From an uncultured Erysipelotrichaceae bacterium (GTDB lineage Bacteria; Bacillota_I; Bacilli_A; RF39; UBA660), in contig CACWUS010000013.1 of the NCBI GenBank assembly GCA_902764145.1, positions 1 through 38,309 of the forward strand: 38,309 nucleotides of DNA. The letters are read 5' to 3'. Within the stretch, counting starts at the first letter, position 1, and each line of letters starts with the position of its first letter. The notes beneath the pieces are model-generated. The model saw nothing but the letters and a program-made list of their open reading frames with translations, was not told the origin of the DNA and ran no database searches. This document shows, in pieces, positions 1-7,371 of this stretch. Both the position numbers and the translations under genes were made by a program.

Positions 1-59
1 TTAAAGTAAAATTAAAAGGACTGTCGCCTGTACATTATAGGTTACAATCCTCTAATTAG
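1..59 (+). CDS. IS3-family transposase OrfB, C-terminal fragment (cut by window edge)
   Basis: Reading from base 3 gives the last 18 residues KVKLKGLSPVHYRLQSSN and a TAG stop at 57-59. This is the usual end of IS150-type OrfB transposases (DDE integrase, rve domain), which close with a basic stretch, a G-(L/M)-SP core and a YR pair. The catalytic DDE residues are upstream of the window. The fragment is incomplete only because the window starts here; nothing shows that the gene is broken. Confidence 0.85.
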   Translation, partial: KVKLKGLSPVHYRLQSSN

Positions 60-74
60 AAACTATTTATAAAC

Positions 75-99
75 TGTCCAACTTTTGGGGTTCAGTTCA
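75..99 (+). repeat. Right terminal inverted repeat of the left-edge IS
   Basis: On the minus strand this 25-bp segment reads TGAACTGAACCCC then AAAAG then TTGGACA. It aligns without gaps to the left repeat at 38211-38235, with differences only in two bases near the tip and the five-base middle block. It starts 15 bases after the transposase stop codon, as expected for an IS3 right end. Confidence 0.8.
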
Positions 100-152
100 A
101 AATAATCATCTTTTATAATCTACACTTTAAATTCTTAACTAAATATTAAATA

Positions 153-752
153 TTAAAATTTTCCATTAATAAAATAATTTGGATTTAATGATAATCTTTT
201 TGCTCTATTTACTTTTCTTTCATCAGTTACTTTAACATTACGCATAAAATAAAGTGCAACTCTCAAATACTTTACTGCTGTTTCATCACTAATATCAGGA
301 TGTGCTTCTTTTATTTTAGAATAAATAGCTTTTGCTAATTTTAAATCGCAAAATAAATATGTATTAGTTCCTTTTAATGAAAGTTGATTTTTTAATAAAT
401 CATACATTATTCTATCATCTAATTTTAATTCATCTGGAGTTCTACACCATTCCATTAAGTAAAAAGGCATTTCATTTAAACCGCACTTTATACATCCGTG
501 ATAATTATAAGAACGCCCTTCAGCACTATCAGAGTCATGTAATATTGTAACCCAGATATGATTGCAAGATGAATATTCACTAACTTTCATGCTTTTATAT
601 AAGTCTTTTTGTTTATTAGCTAATTCCTCATTTAATTTGCATAAAGAAAAATATTCTTTAATTTTTTCATCTTGAGACAATGCATTAATTTTCTCTGCAA
701 CACATTCTCTTTCTAATGTAACTTTTTCATATTCAGTTTTAAAATCTTCCAT
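153..752 (-). CDS. Zinc-ribbon-like hypothetical protein
   Basis: A 199-residue protein that I do not recognise by name. The first 60 residues are charged and probably helical or coiled coil. A CxH pair (C63, H65) and a CxxC pair (C87, C90, preceded by H85) lie about 22 residues apart and could bind one zinc ion. The C-terminal half is helical and basic, with no signal peptide or membrane helix. The start is ATG at 752 behind a GGGAGG ribosome site, with a promoter at 778-805. It is the last minus-strand gene before the IS at the left edge and appears monocistronic. Zinc binding is inferred from spacing only. Confidence 0.7.
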   Translation of the reverse strand: MEDFKTEYEKVTLERECVAEKINALSQDEKIKEYFSLCKLNEELANKQKDLYKSMKVSEYSSCNHIWVTILHDSDSAEGRSYNYHGCIKCGLNEMPFYLMEWCRTPDELKLDDRIMYDLLKNQLSLKGTNTYLFCDLKLAKAIYSKIKEAHPDISDETAVKYLRVALYFMRNVKVTDERKVNRAKRLSLNPNYFINGKF

Positions 753-777
753 AACTAAAACCTCCCATTACAAATGT

Positions 778-805
778 ATTATAACATCTTTATTGTTTTT
801 TGCAA
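778..805 (-). promoter_or_regulatory. Promoter of the zinc-ribbon-like gene
   Basis: On the minus strand TTGCAA (800-805) is followed after 16 bases by TATAAT (778-783). The start codon at 752 lies about 25 bases downstream, giving a short leader with the GGGAGG ribosome site. It overlaps the 3' end of the upstream gene (stop at 790). Confidence 0.6.
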
Positions 806-1545
806 CCTAAAACATCTTGATTTTTAGTAGAAGTTTGTATTTGTTTTTTTATCCATTCTGGACAATCTTCAATTCTAATAAATGTTTTTTTAAATAATAT
901 TTCTTTATACTCTTCACAAATTTTATTTAGTTCATCACTACAAGATTCAATAGTGATATCTTTTTCGTATGAATAACCAGCTATATTTAGTATATTAAAA
1001 TATTCATCTAATCCTTTTTTATATAAAACAACGCCAAATCTATTTATTGAAACTAAAAAATCTGAATTTATTGGTTTAATTAAATCACAATTTTCTTCAT
1101 AATAAGCTTTATATTTTTCAAAATATGATAACATTTCTTCTAAATAACCACATAATGAAGGTGGTATTTTGTAGTCGCTATCAATTTGTCCCCAAATTCC
1201 TTTATAATATTTTAATTTAACTGTATACCAAGGAAGTATAATTCTACCTTTTTCATCTTTATAACAATAACTAATTGAGATAATACCATCAAATGAATAA
1301 TCATGTATACAAAACATCATATTATTAAATATTGTGTCTAAATAGCTTGAATAATACGCTGGAATATCTCTAAATTCTTTTCGTTTTTCTTTAATAATAT
1401 CTAAAACACTTTTTAAATCGATTAATTCATTGTCATATTCTAATGGTGAATTACTTTCTTCATAAAAATTAATAGTATCTTTAATAATTTTAACAATATT
1501 CTTAATATCTGACTGTGTAATATCTTTAATTCTATCTATTAACAT
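790..1545 (-). CDS. Hypothetical protein (251 aa), downstream of the telA-like gene
   Basis: An unrecognised cytoplasmic protein of 251 residues. It is rich in Lys, Ile, Tyr and Glu, with long predicted helices and no membrane segment, signal peptide or evident metal cluster. Its ATG follows a GAGG ribosome site only 15 bases after the stop of the TelA-like gene, and no terminator lies between, so the two are probably co-transcribed from the promoter at 2535-2540. A link to the TelA-like protein is suggested by position only. Confidence 0.65.
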   Translation of the reverse strand: MLIDRIKDITQSDIKNIVKIIKDTINFYEESNSPLEYDNELIDLKSVLDIIKEKRKEFRDIPAYYSSYLDTIFNNMMFCIHDYSFDGIISISYCYKDEKGRIILPWYTVKLKYYKGIWGQIDSDYKIPPSLCGYLEEMLSYFEKYKAYYEENCDLIKPINSDFLVSINRFGVVLYKKGLDEYFNILNIAGYSYEKDITIESCSDELNKICEEYKEILFKKTFIRIEDCPEWIKKQIQTSTKNQDVLGCKKQ

Positions 1546-1560
1546 ATTAACCTCAATTAA

Positions 1561-2508
1561 TTATAGTTTTAATTCTATATTTTTTTCATTACTTTCTTTT
1601 TCTAAATCAATATTACTAATTTCACTCAAACTTGAAATTATTAACTTAGAAGTTTCAACTAGAGTTTTTTCACTAACACTTCCATTTTTTAGTTCATCTC
1701 TAGCTCTTTGTGACATTTCAATAAGTCCTGATGAATTATTAGTTAATACTTCATTTATTTTCATACTCACTTCTCTACTTAATTCACTACTTTTTTCAGC
1801 ATTTTCAGTACTCATTATTATTAAAATTTGACTTTTCCATAAAGGAATAGTTGTATTTATTAAATAATTAATTCTATCTATAAGAAAATAATTATTATCT
1901 CTAACCATATTCATTTGAGGAATACTTTGAACAGTAATTTGTCTCATTAATCTTAAATCATGAAGTCTTTTTTCAAAATTACTAATAGCATTCATTAAAT
2001 CATTATATAATAACTCATCTTTTTTATTTTTAGCATTTATCGCATCATTATTTGCTTTTTTAAGTATTAAATCACCTGATAATAAATACATATCAAGTTC
2101 ATGTAAGTATTCTGTACTATTAGCATTTAATAATTCTATTAATTGTAAATCTTTTTGAATAGTTATTGTACTTTTTCTTAACTCAACAATTAAATTATCT
2201 ATACAATCTATCATTAAATCATAATTTGGTTTTTCTGTTTCTTCTTCAGTATATCCTAATAGTTTTTTATACCAAGGTAATTTTTTTTGAGTTTGATTAA
2301 TTTTTAATATTTCATTTGTAATTGTTTTAATAAGTTCTTCAATTCTAGATGTTTCCTTACTTTTAGTTTTATTTAATACAATATCATTAATAATGCTAAT
2401 TTTAGATTCGATAATTCTACCAAACTCTAAAATATTGCTTGCATTTGCAATAGAGAAATCTTTAACATATGTATTAATTAACTTTCTTTCATTTTCATTA
2501 AATTGCAT
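1561..2508 (-). CDS. telA: TelA-like (toxic anion resistance) family protein
   Basis: This 315-residue protein matches the TelA/YaaN family (Pfam TelA, PF05816): helical throughout, with the family hallmark near residues 210-235, a segment containing LINTTIPLWKSQI. Members were named for tellurite resistance, but their biochemical role is unclear and many act in cell-envelope stress. It is shorter than YaaN-type proteins (about 380 residues), missing mainly N-terminal sequence. It has no membrane helix and should be cytoplasmic or peripheral. It is divergent from murC across a 139-bp gap and probably heads an operon with the 251-aa gene. The start ATG follows a GGGGAG ribosome site. Family assignment is firm, function is not. 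Confidence 0.8.
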   Translation of the reverse strand: MQFNENERKLINTYVKDFSIANASNILEFGRIIESKISIINDIVLNKTKSKETSRIEELIKTITNEILKINQTQKKLPWYKKLLGYTEEETEKPNYDLMIDCIDNLIVELRKSTITIQKDLQLIELLNANSTEYLHELDMYLLSGDLILKKANNDAINAKNKKDELLYNDLMNAISNFEKRLHDLRLMRQITVQSIPQMNMVRDNNYFLIDRINYLINTTIPLWKSQILIIMSTENAEKSSELSREVSMKINEVLTNNSSGLIEMSQRARDELKNGSVSEKTLVETSKLIISSLSEISNIDLEKESNEKNIELKL

Positions 2509-2534
2509 AATACACTCCCCTTTTGTGGCTATAT

Positions 2535-2540
2535 ATTATA
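2535..2540 (-). promoter_or_regulatory. -10 element for the telA-like gene
   Basis: TATAAT on the minus strand, followed by a short leader and GGGGAG before the ATG at 2508. The -35 region (around 2558-2563, TAGTAT) is a poor match. Confidence 0.45.
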
Positions 2541-2623
2541 TCACAAAAGAATTAAAAATACTAGTATTAATTATCTATTATCCTTTAGTAAATAAAATAT
2601 ATACTAATAATTTAAAAATATAG

Positions 2624-2629
2624 TATAAT
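2624..2629 (+). promoter_or_regulatory. -10 element for murC
   Basis: TATAAT 18 bases before the murC ATG. No clear -35 is visible 17 bases upstream. The predicted transcript would begin close to the AAGGTGA ribosome site, so the leader would be very short. Confidence 0.4.
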
Positions 2630-2647
2630 TAGATTAAGGTGATTTTT

Positions 2648-3943
2648 ATGTTATATTATTTTATTGGAATAAAAGGAAGTGGAATGAGTGCACTTGCATG
2701 TGTTATGCATGATTTAGGATACAATGTAATGGGTAGTGACAAAAAAGATCATTTTTTTACACAAGAAAGTTTAGATAAAAAAGGGATTAAAATTCTTGAA
2801 TTTAACGAAAATAACATTAAAGAAGGAATGACTATTATACAAGGTAATGCTTTTAATGATGATTTTATTGAAGTTAAAAAAGCTCGTGAACTTGGTTTAG
2901 AAATATACTCTTATCAAAGCATGATTGACAAGCTAACTAAAGATAAAAAATTAATAGCTATTTCTGGATGTCATGGAAAAACTACCACTACTACTATGAT
3001 GGCTAAAATGTTTGAGAATAAGGGAATCAGTTACTTAATTGGGGACGGAACTGGACATGCTGAAAAAGAAAATGAATTCTTTGCATTAGAAGCATGTGAA
3101 TTTAAAAGACATTTCTTGTCATATCATCCATATTATGCAGTTATTACAAATGTTGAATTAGATCATACTGATTATTATAAAGATTTGGATGATGTTAAAG
3201 ATGCATTTACTTCTTTTGCTAATAGCGCAAGAAAACTTGTAGTTATGTGTGGGGACGATAAAAATGCTAGAAGCCTAAAGATAAATAAACCTACTCTATA
3301 TTATGGATTCAATGAAAATAATGATGTGATTGCAAAAAACATTAAAGTTAAAGATGAAACAACAACAATAGATGTATACATAAAAAATGATTTTTTTGAA
3401 ACAATAACATTCCCATTTGTGGGTGATCATTTAATATTAAATGCCCTTGCAACAATTACAATTTGTTATTTAGAAAATATAGATAAAGAGGAAATCAAAA
3501 AACAAGCACTTAATATAAAACATGCTAAAAGAAGATTTATCGAAGAAAAATTTAAATCTAATATTATTATTGATGACTATGCACATCATCCAACTGAAGT
3601 AAAAGTTACAATAGAAGCAGCTAAGAAAAAATATCCAGATAGAAAAGTAATAGCAATATTTAAAGCTCACACAAAATCAAGAGTAAAGTATTTTCATAAA
3701 GATTTTGCAGATGCTCTAAATTTAGCTGATAAATGTTATGTAATGCCTATTGGTGAAGATAGAATTGAAATTGGTTATGAAGATGTAACACACTTTGATA
3801 TTCTTAAAGACACTAAGAATGGTGAAGAAATAACACTTGATACTGCTGAAAAACTATTACAATATGAAAACTGTGTACTATTATTTATGAGTAGTAAGGA
3901 TATATATTTCTTAGAAGATAAATATAAAAAACTTGCAAAATAA
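2648..3943 (+). CDS. murC: UDP-N-acetylmuramate-L-alanine ligase (MurC)
   Basis: MurC adds L-Ala to UDP-MurNAc with ATP in the cytoplasm, the first step of peptidoglycan stem-peptide synthesis. The 431-residue protein shows the three Mur-ligase domains in order: an N-terminal Rossmann segment starting GIKGSGMSAL, the ATP loop GCHGKTTTT at about 107-115, the NVELDHTDYY segment in the central domain, and DDYAHHPTEV in the C-terminal domain, all typical of MurC rather than MurD/E/F. I chose ATG 2648 because AAGGTGA sits at the right distance upstream; an in-frame GTG at 2639 overlaps that ribosome site. It is alone on the plus strand, ends in a strong terminator, and is transcribed away from the telA-like gene. 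Confidence 0.92.
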   Translation: MLYYFIGIKGSGMSALACVMHDLGYNVMGSDKKDHFFTQESLDKKGIKILEFNENNIKEGMTIIQGNAFNDDFIEVKKARELGLEIYSYQSMIDKLTKDKKLIAISGCHGKTTTTTMMAKMFENKGISYLIGDGTGHAEKENEFFALEACEFKRHFLSYHPYYAVITNVELDHTDYYKDLDDVKDAFTSFANSARKLVVMCGDDKNARSLKINKPTLYYGFNENNDVIAKNIKVKDETTTIDVYIKNDFFETITFPFVGDHLILNALATITICYLENIDKEEIKKQALNIKHAKRRFIEEKFKSNIIIDDYAHHPTEVKVTIEAAKKKYPDRKVIAIFKAHTKSRVKYFHKDFADALNLADKCYVMPIGEDRIEIGYEDVTHFDILKDTKNGEEITLDTAEKLLQYENCVLLFMSSKDIYFLEDKYKKLAK

Positions 3944-3968
3944 AATACACTTTAATAAGTGTATTTTT
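3943..3968 (+). terminator. Rho-independent terminator of murC
   Basis: A perfect 10-bp stem (AAATACACTT / AAGTGTATTT) with a TAAT loop and a T-rich tail lies directly on the murC stop codon. Its A-rich 5' flank would let it work for the convergent gene too. Confidence 0.85.
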
Positions 3969-3973
3969 ATATA

Positions 3974-4002
3974 TTTAAAAAGGAAGAATTATTCTCTTCC
4001 TT
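3974..4002 (-). terminator. Rho-independent terminator of the 143-aa gene
   Basis: On the minus strand an 8-bp stem AAGGAAGA / TCTTCCTT with a 7-base loop is followed by TTTAAAT. It overlaps the last codons of the gene ending at 3989, so the final residues are encoded in the stem. Confidence 0.7.
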
Positions 4003-4420
4003 CTAATCTACATAATAAGTCAATTTTAAACATTTCTTTTTGAGCATTAGCTTTAGATATCATAATTCCTTTATAAGCAGTTAACTCAGATCTATGACCA
4101 TCTAATAATATATCTTTTGGCTCTAAATTATTTAACATTACAATATTGCTATCTTTATATACAGTATAATTTAATTTTACTTCTCCATAAACTTTAACAA
4201 ATAATGAATCTGTTGGAAGTCTTAAATCATAAGTTTCAGTTTTTTCATGTTTATTAATTGAAACTAATTCTCCAACGAATTCTCCACTTCTTAATTTTGG
4301 ATAAAAATCAAACATTAATTTCTTGTAGGCAACCATATTGTATTTTTTTAAACTTCTCTCTAACTTCTTAAAGTTATTCTCATCTAAATAATCTAAAATA
4401 TATCTACCTTTCATAATCAT
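3989..4420 (-). CDS. Hypothetical protein (143 aa)
   Basis: I do not recognise this protein. It has a helical, basic N-terminal third (residues 1-45) and a beta-rich middle, and ends with a short helix. There is no membrane segment, signal peptide or cysteine cluster. It has its own promoter with full consensus (4449-4477) and a terminator, so it is monocistronic and probably well expressed. Three starts in a row are possible: TTG 4423, ATG 4420 and ATG 4414. AAGGGGG is five bases before ATG 4420, which I chose. It is convergent with murC. Confidence 0.65.
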   Translation of the reverse strand: MIMKGRYILDYLDENNFKKLERSLKKYNMVAYKKLMFDFYPKLRSGEFVGELVSINKHEKTETYDLRLPTDSLFVKVYGEVKLNYTVYKDSNIVMLNNLEPKDILLDGHRSELTAYKGIMISKANAQKEMFKIDLLCRLEGRE

Positions 4421-4448
4421 CAAAACCCCCTTAATGATTTGTACATAG

Positions 4449-4477
4449 ATTATATCATAAATTACTCAATTTGTCAA
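4449..4477 (-). promoter_or_regulatory. Consensus sigma-A promoter of the 143-aa gene
   Basis: TTGACA (4472-4477), 17 bases, TATAAT (4449-4454): an exact consensus match on the minus strand, with the start codon about 29 bases beyond the -10. The strongest promoter by inspection in this window. Confidence 0.85.
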
Positions 4478-4489
4478 ATATTTCTTTAA

Positions 4490-4882
4490 TTATAGCCTTT
4501 TATCTTCCTCTTCTGGAATAATTTCATCAAGGCCTAAATCATCATATGAATCATTATATCCATAGCCGCCATGAGCACCATGTGCTTTTTCTTCTGCATA
4601 TTTATATTCATATGGATAATCATCATAATCAAGTTCAGATAAATCATGATCTCTAATAGTTGTAACAAACTCTTTAACTACATTTATAAGTAATAAATCA
4701 TTTTCTACCATTCCAGTTTCAACATATCTATCTACAACGCTAGATAAATCTTTTTCATACATATTAGCAACCATTTGAATCTCATTGTTATTTCTTAAAC
4801 CTAATTCAAGTTCAATATTCTTTCTAAATACATATTCACAATATTCTACATTTTCAAAATAGTCATCAGGATTAAATTTCAT
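4490..4882 (-). CDS. Hypothetical acidic protein co-transcribed with thrS
   Basis: An unrecognised 130-residue acidic protein. The first 85 residues look helical. The C-terminal tail (about 85-130) is low complexity, rich in Asp, Glu, Tyr, Gly and His (segment HGAHGGYGYND), and is probably disordered. Its ATG is one base from the thrS stop, and its ribosome site GGAAGGAG lies inside the end of thrS, so it is translationally tied to thrS and should fall under the T-box. The sequence gives no function. Confidence 0.65.
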   Translation of the reverse strand: MKFNPDDYFENVEYCEYVFRKNIELELGLRNNNEIQMVANMYEKDLSSVVDRYVETGMVENDLLLINVVKEFVTTIRDHDLSELDYDDYPYEYKYAEEKAHGAHGGYGYNDSYDDLGLDEIIPEEEDKRL

Positions 4883-4883
4883 A

Positions 4884-6647
4884 TTAATTACTCCTTCCTT
4901 TATTTATTATCTCATTTTTTATAAGTTTGATAAAGTCATCTATTTCTAGATTAAATGTTTCGTTACTTCCTCTAAGTCTATAAGAAATTGTATTATTATC
5001 TCTTTCTTTATCTCCAAGAATTAAAGTATATGGTATTTTTGCTATAACACTTTCTCTCATTTTGTAACTTAATTTTTCATCTCTACTATCTAGTTCAACT
5101 CTAATATTGTTTTCCTTTAATAAATCAAATATTTTATTAGCATAATCTAAATGATACTCATTATTTACAGGTATAATATTTATTTGTCTTGGTGCTAACC
5201 AAAGAGGTAAATTTCCCTTAGTTTCTTCTAAAATATAAGCCATAAATCTATCTAATGAACCTAAAATAGCTCTATGAAGTACTACTGGAGTTTTCTTTTC
5301 ACCATTTGAATCTATATATTTTAAATCAAATTTAGCAGGTAAACAGAAATCTAATTGGCAAGTTGAAAGTGTGTATTCATTACCAACGGCAGGTTTAACA
5401 TTAACATCAAGTTTAGGACCATAGAAAGCAGCTTCTCCAATTTCCTCAGTATATTCTATACCAAGTTCATTTAAAACTTCTCTTAGTTCATTTTCTGCTT
5501 TATCCCACATTTCATCATCAGGATGATACTTTTCTTTATCTTCTGGATCTCTAAGAGATAGTACACATCTATAGTCTTTGATACCAAAATCTTTATATAC
5601 ATCAAATATTAAATCAACAACACTTTTAAATTCATCTTTAATTTGCTCTGGTGTTACAAAAAGGTGAGCATCATTTTGGCAGAAATGTCTTCCTCTTTCA
5701 ATTCCTTTAACAGCTCCAGATGCTTCAAATCTAAAGTCATGAGCTATTTCACCTATTCTAATTGGCAAATCTTTGTAAGAATGTAACTTATTTGAATAAA
5801 TCATCATGTGATGAGGGCAATTCATTGGTCTTAATACAAATGATTCACCTTCTAGTTCCATTGCAGGAAACATATTTTCTTTATAATGATCCCAGTGTCC
5901 AGATGTTTTATATAAATCAACTGTACCAACACAAGGAGTAAGAACATGCTGATATCCAAGATTTCTTTCTTTATCTTTAATATAGTTTTCTAATTCTTGC
6001 CAAATAATATAACCATTTGGTAAAAACATTGGAAGTCCACGACCTACTAGATCATCAGACATAAATATTTCTAAATCTTTTCCTATTTTTCTATGATCTC
6101 TTTGCTTAGCTTCTTCAAGTTCTTGCATGTATTCATTTAAATCTTCTTCGTTTTCATAACATACTCCATATATTCTTTGAAGCATCTTATTTTTAGCATC
6201 TCCTTTCCAGTAAGCACCACTTACTTTTAGAAGATGAAAATATTTAATTTCTTTTGTAGAGTTTACATGTGGTCCACGACATAAATCTATAAAGTCTTCT
6301 TGTTTATATGCACTAATTATTGTATCGTTTTCATCCATTCTACTAATTAAGTCTATTTTATATTCATCATCTTTAAACATATCTAAAGCTTCACTCTTAG
6401 ATAATTCTACTCTCTTAATAAGTTTATTATCTTTAGATATTTTTTTCATTTCCTTTTCAATCTTAGGCAAATCTTCTTCTGTTAAAGTAACATCTCCTAA
6501 ATCTATATCATAATAAAAACCTGTATCAATTACTGGTCCTACCCAATATTTAGCATTTGGATATAAATGTTTAATAGCATGTGCTAATAAATGAGCACAG
6601 CTATGATTTAACATATTTAATCTTTCATTATTTTTAATCTCTTTCAT
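4884..6647 (-). CDS. thrS: Threonyl-tRNA synthetase lacking the TGS domain
   Basis: ThrRS charges tRNA-Thr with threonine using ATP. The protein starts almost at the N2 editing domain: HSCAHLLAHA near the start and CRGPH about 120 residues on provide its His/Cys site. The class II core follows, with motif 2 (FRFEASGAVKGIERGR) and the zinc ligands Cys in MNCPHH, His in DAHLF and His in VVLHRAILGS, then the HGTP anticodon-binding domain. The N-terminal TGS domain of ThrRS (about 60 residues) is absent. I chose ATG 6647 (587 aa) because an AAAGGA site precedes it; an upstream GTG at 6677 would add ten lysine-rich residues and overlap the previous gene. It is regulated by the T-box at 7148-7336. 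Confidence 0.93.
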   Translation of the reverse strand: MKEIKNNERLNMLNHSCAHLLAHAIKHLYPNAKYWVGPVIDTGFYYDIDLGDVTLTEEDLPKIEKEMKKISKDNKLIKRVELSKSEALDMFKDDEYKIDLISRMDENDTIISAYKQEDFIDLCRGPHVNSTKEIKYFHLLKVSGAYWKGDAKNKMLQRIYGVCYENEEDLNEYMQELEEAKQRDHRKIGKDLEIFMSDDLVGRGLPMFLPNGYIIWQELENYIKDKERNLGYQHVLTPCVGTVDLYKTSGHWDHYKENMFPAMELEGESFVLRPMNCPHHMMIYSNKLHSYKDLPIRIGEIAHDFRFEASGAVKGIERGRHFCQNDAHLFVTPEQIKDEFKSVVDLIFDVYKDFGIKDYRCVLSLRDPEDKEKYHPDDEMWDKAENELREVLNELGIEYTEEIGEAAFYGPKLDVNVKPAVGNEYTLSTCQLDFCLPAKFDLKYIDSNGEKKTPVVLHRAILGSLDRFMAYILEETKGNLPLWLAPRQINIIPVNNEYHLDYANKIFDLLKENNIRVELDSRDEKLSYKMRESVIAKIPYTLILGDKERDNNTISYRLRGSNETFNLEIDDFIKLIKNEIINKGRSN

Positions 6648-6648
6648 A

Positions 6649-7131
6649 TTATTCAAATCCTTTTCTTTTTTCTTCACTTCTTTTATATTTTTTATGAAGT
6701 ACTACTCCTCTTTTATTTAATTCTCTTCTTGCAGCACATTGGTTTCTACAAGAATTATATTTTCTTTCTAATAAACATCTAAGTTCATATATACTCATAC
6801 TTGCATAATCATGGTATGAGTCGTCAATTTCTCTTTCTTTAACTTTTTCTCTAATAAATGTAGATTCACTATCTAATGTTTCTTCTTTTGGTATATAATA
6901 TGGAATTATGGTTTTACCATCATCAACAAGAATAACATCACCATCGTAAATTAACATAGGATTTTCTCTTATTTTATTAAAAGAACATCTTTTTAAATTA
7001 GGAAATAAAATTTTTACCTCATTGTGGGTGACTTTTTTTAAATCTTTCCCATTTAATGACACAAACCTAGATAAAAACTTAGCTAAGCTTATATCTCCAT
7101 ATTTTTTTGCAAATTCTACATCTTCTCTCAT
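6649..7131 (-). CDS. Hypothetical protein between the T-box leader and thrS
   Basis: An unrecognised basic 160-residue protein. It has several cysteines (a lone Cys near residue 49 and a cluster RCLLERKYNSCRNQC around 117-132), and its C-terminal 35 residues are strongly basic, as in nucleic-acid-binding tails. Its ATG follows AGGAGG 17 bases after the T-box terminator T-run, so it is the first gene controlled by that riboswitch. Its stop is one base before thrS. The position says it is made together with ThrRS in threonine starvation; any role in tRNA or translation is a guess. Confidence 0.7.
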   Translation of the reverse strand: MREDVEFAKKYGDISLAKFLSRFVSLNGKDLKKVTHNEVKILFPNLKRCSFNKIRENPMLIYDGDVILVDDGKTIIPYYIPKEETLDSESTFIREKVKEREIDDSYHDYASMSIYELRCLLERKYNSCRNQCAARRELNKRGVVLHKKYKRSEEKRKGFE

Positions 7132-7147
7132 TAATCCTCCTGAAATT

Positions 7148-7190
7148 AAAAAAAGGAATAGTACAAGGAGTCATAAGACGGTACCATCCC
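7148..7190 (-). terminator. Conditional terminator of the thrS T-box
   Basis: GGGATGGTAC (7190-7181) pairs with GTACTATTCC (7164-7155) over ten base pairs including G-U pairs, followed by seven T (7154-7148). The first arm is part of the T-box antiterminator, so the two structures exclude each other. Confidence 0.88.
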
Positions 7191-7336
7191 TTTATTTATC
7201 TTTATTAAGTTTTGTAACGAAAACTACTCGTAGGTTATTGGCCTCTATAAAATTGGTAGTAATTAATAAATAATCACTTTAGTTTACACCAACCACTAAA
7301 TCTCTTTGCTTCCTTATTTATTAATGTTGTCCAATC
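7148..7336 (-). promoter_or_regulatory. T-box riboswitch (threonine) controlling thrS
   Basis: On the minus strand the conserved T-box GGGATGGTACCGTC lies at 7190-7177. Upstream is a Stem I: base pairing ATTGG (7331-7335) with CCAAT (7252-7256), a 12-bp arm ATTAATAAATAA / TTATTTATTAAT, and a distal loop with AGAGA and GGTTGGTG, all typical of T-box Stem I. The bulge on the 3' side contains ACT and ACC in a row, both threonine codons, so the specifier is Thr whichever register is used. The terminator alternative is at 7148-7190. Uncharged tRNA-Thr should favour the antiterminator and allow transcription of the 160-aa gene, thrS and the 130-aa gene. Confidence 0.92.
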
Positions 7337-7371
7337 ACATTTACAATAAAATATTACCACAACTAGATTAA

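Larger units (their letters stand above)
1..99 (+). mobile_element. 3' end of an IS3-family (IS150-like) insertion sequence
   Basis: The first 99 bases hold the tail of a transposase frame (stop at 57-59) followed by a terminal inverted repeat at 75-99. Read on the minus strand the repeat is TGA, two bases, TGAACCCC, five bases, TTGGACA. The same skeleton begins at 38211 at the other edge of the window, also followed by an IS3-type frame. IS3 elements start with TG and carry orfA and orfB ending just before the right repeat, as here. Only the last part of the element lies inside the window, so its activity cannot be judged. Confidence 0.85.

Noticed and set aside
2393-2623. Plus-strand 76-codon frame across the telA start
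   Set aside because: Overlaps the start of the telA-like gene and its promoter, has no ribosome site and looks like antisense of a helical protein.
7132-7371. tRNA or small RNA gene in the 240-bp gap before the thrS operon
   Set aside because: The stem pattern, T-box core and terminator explain the gap as a T-box leader; no cloverleaf was found.
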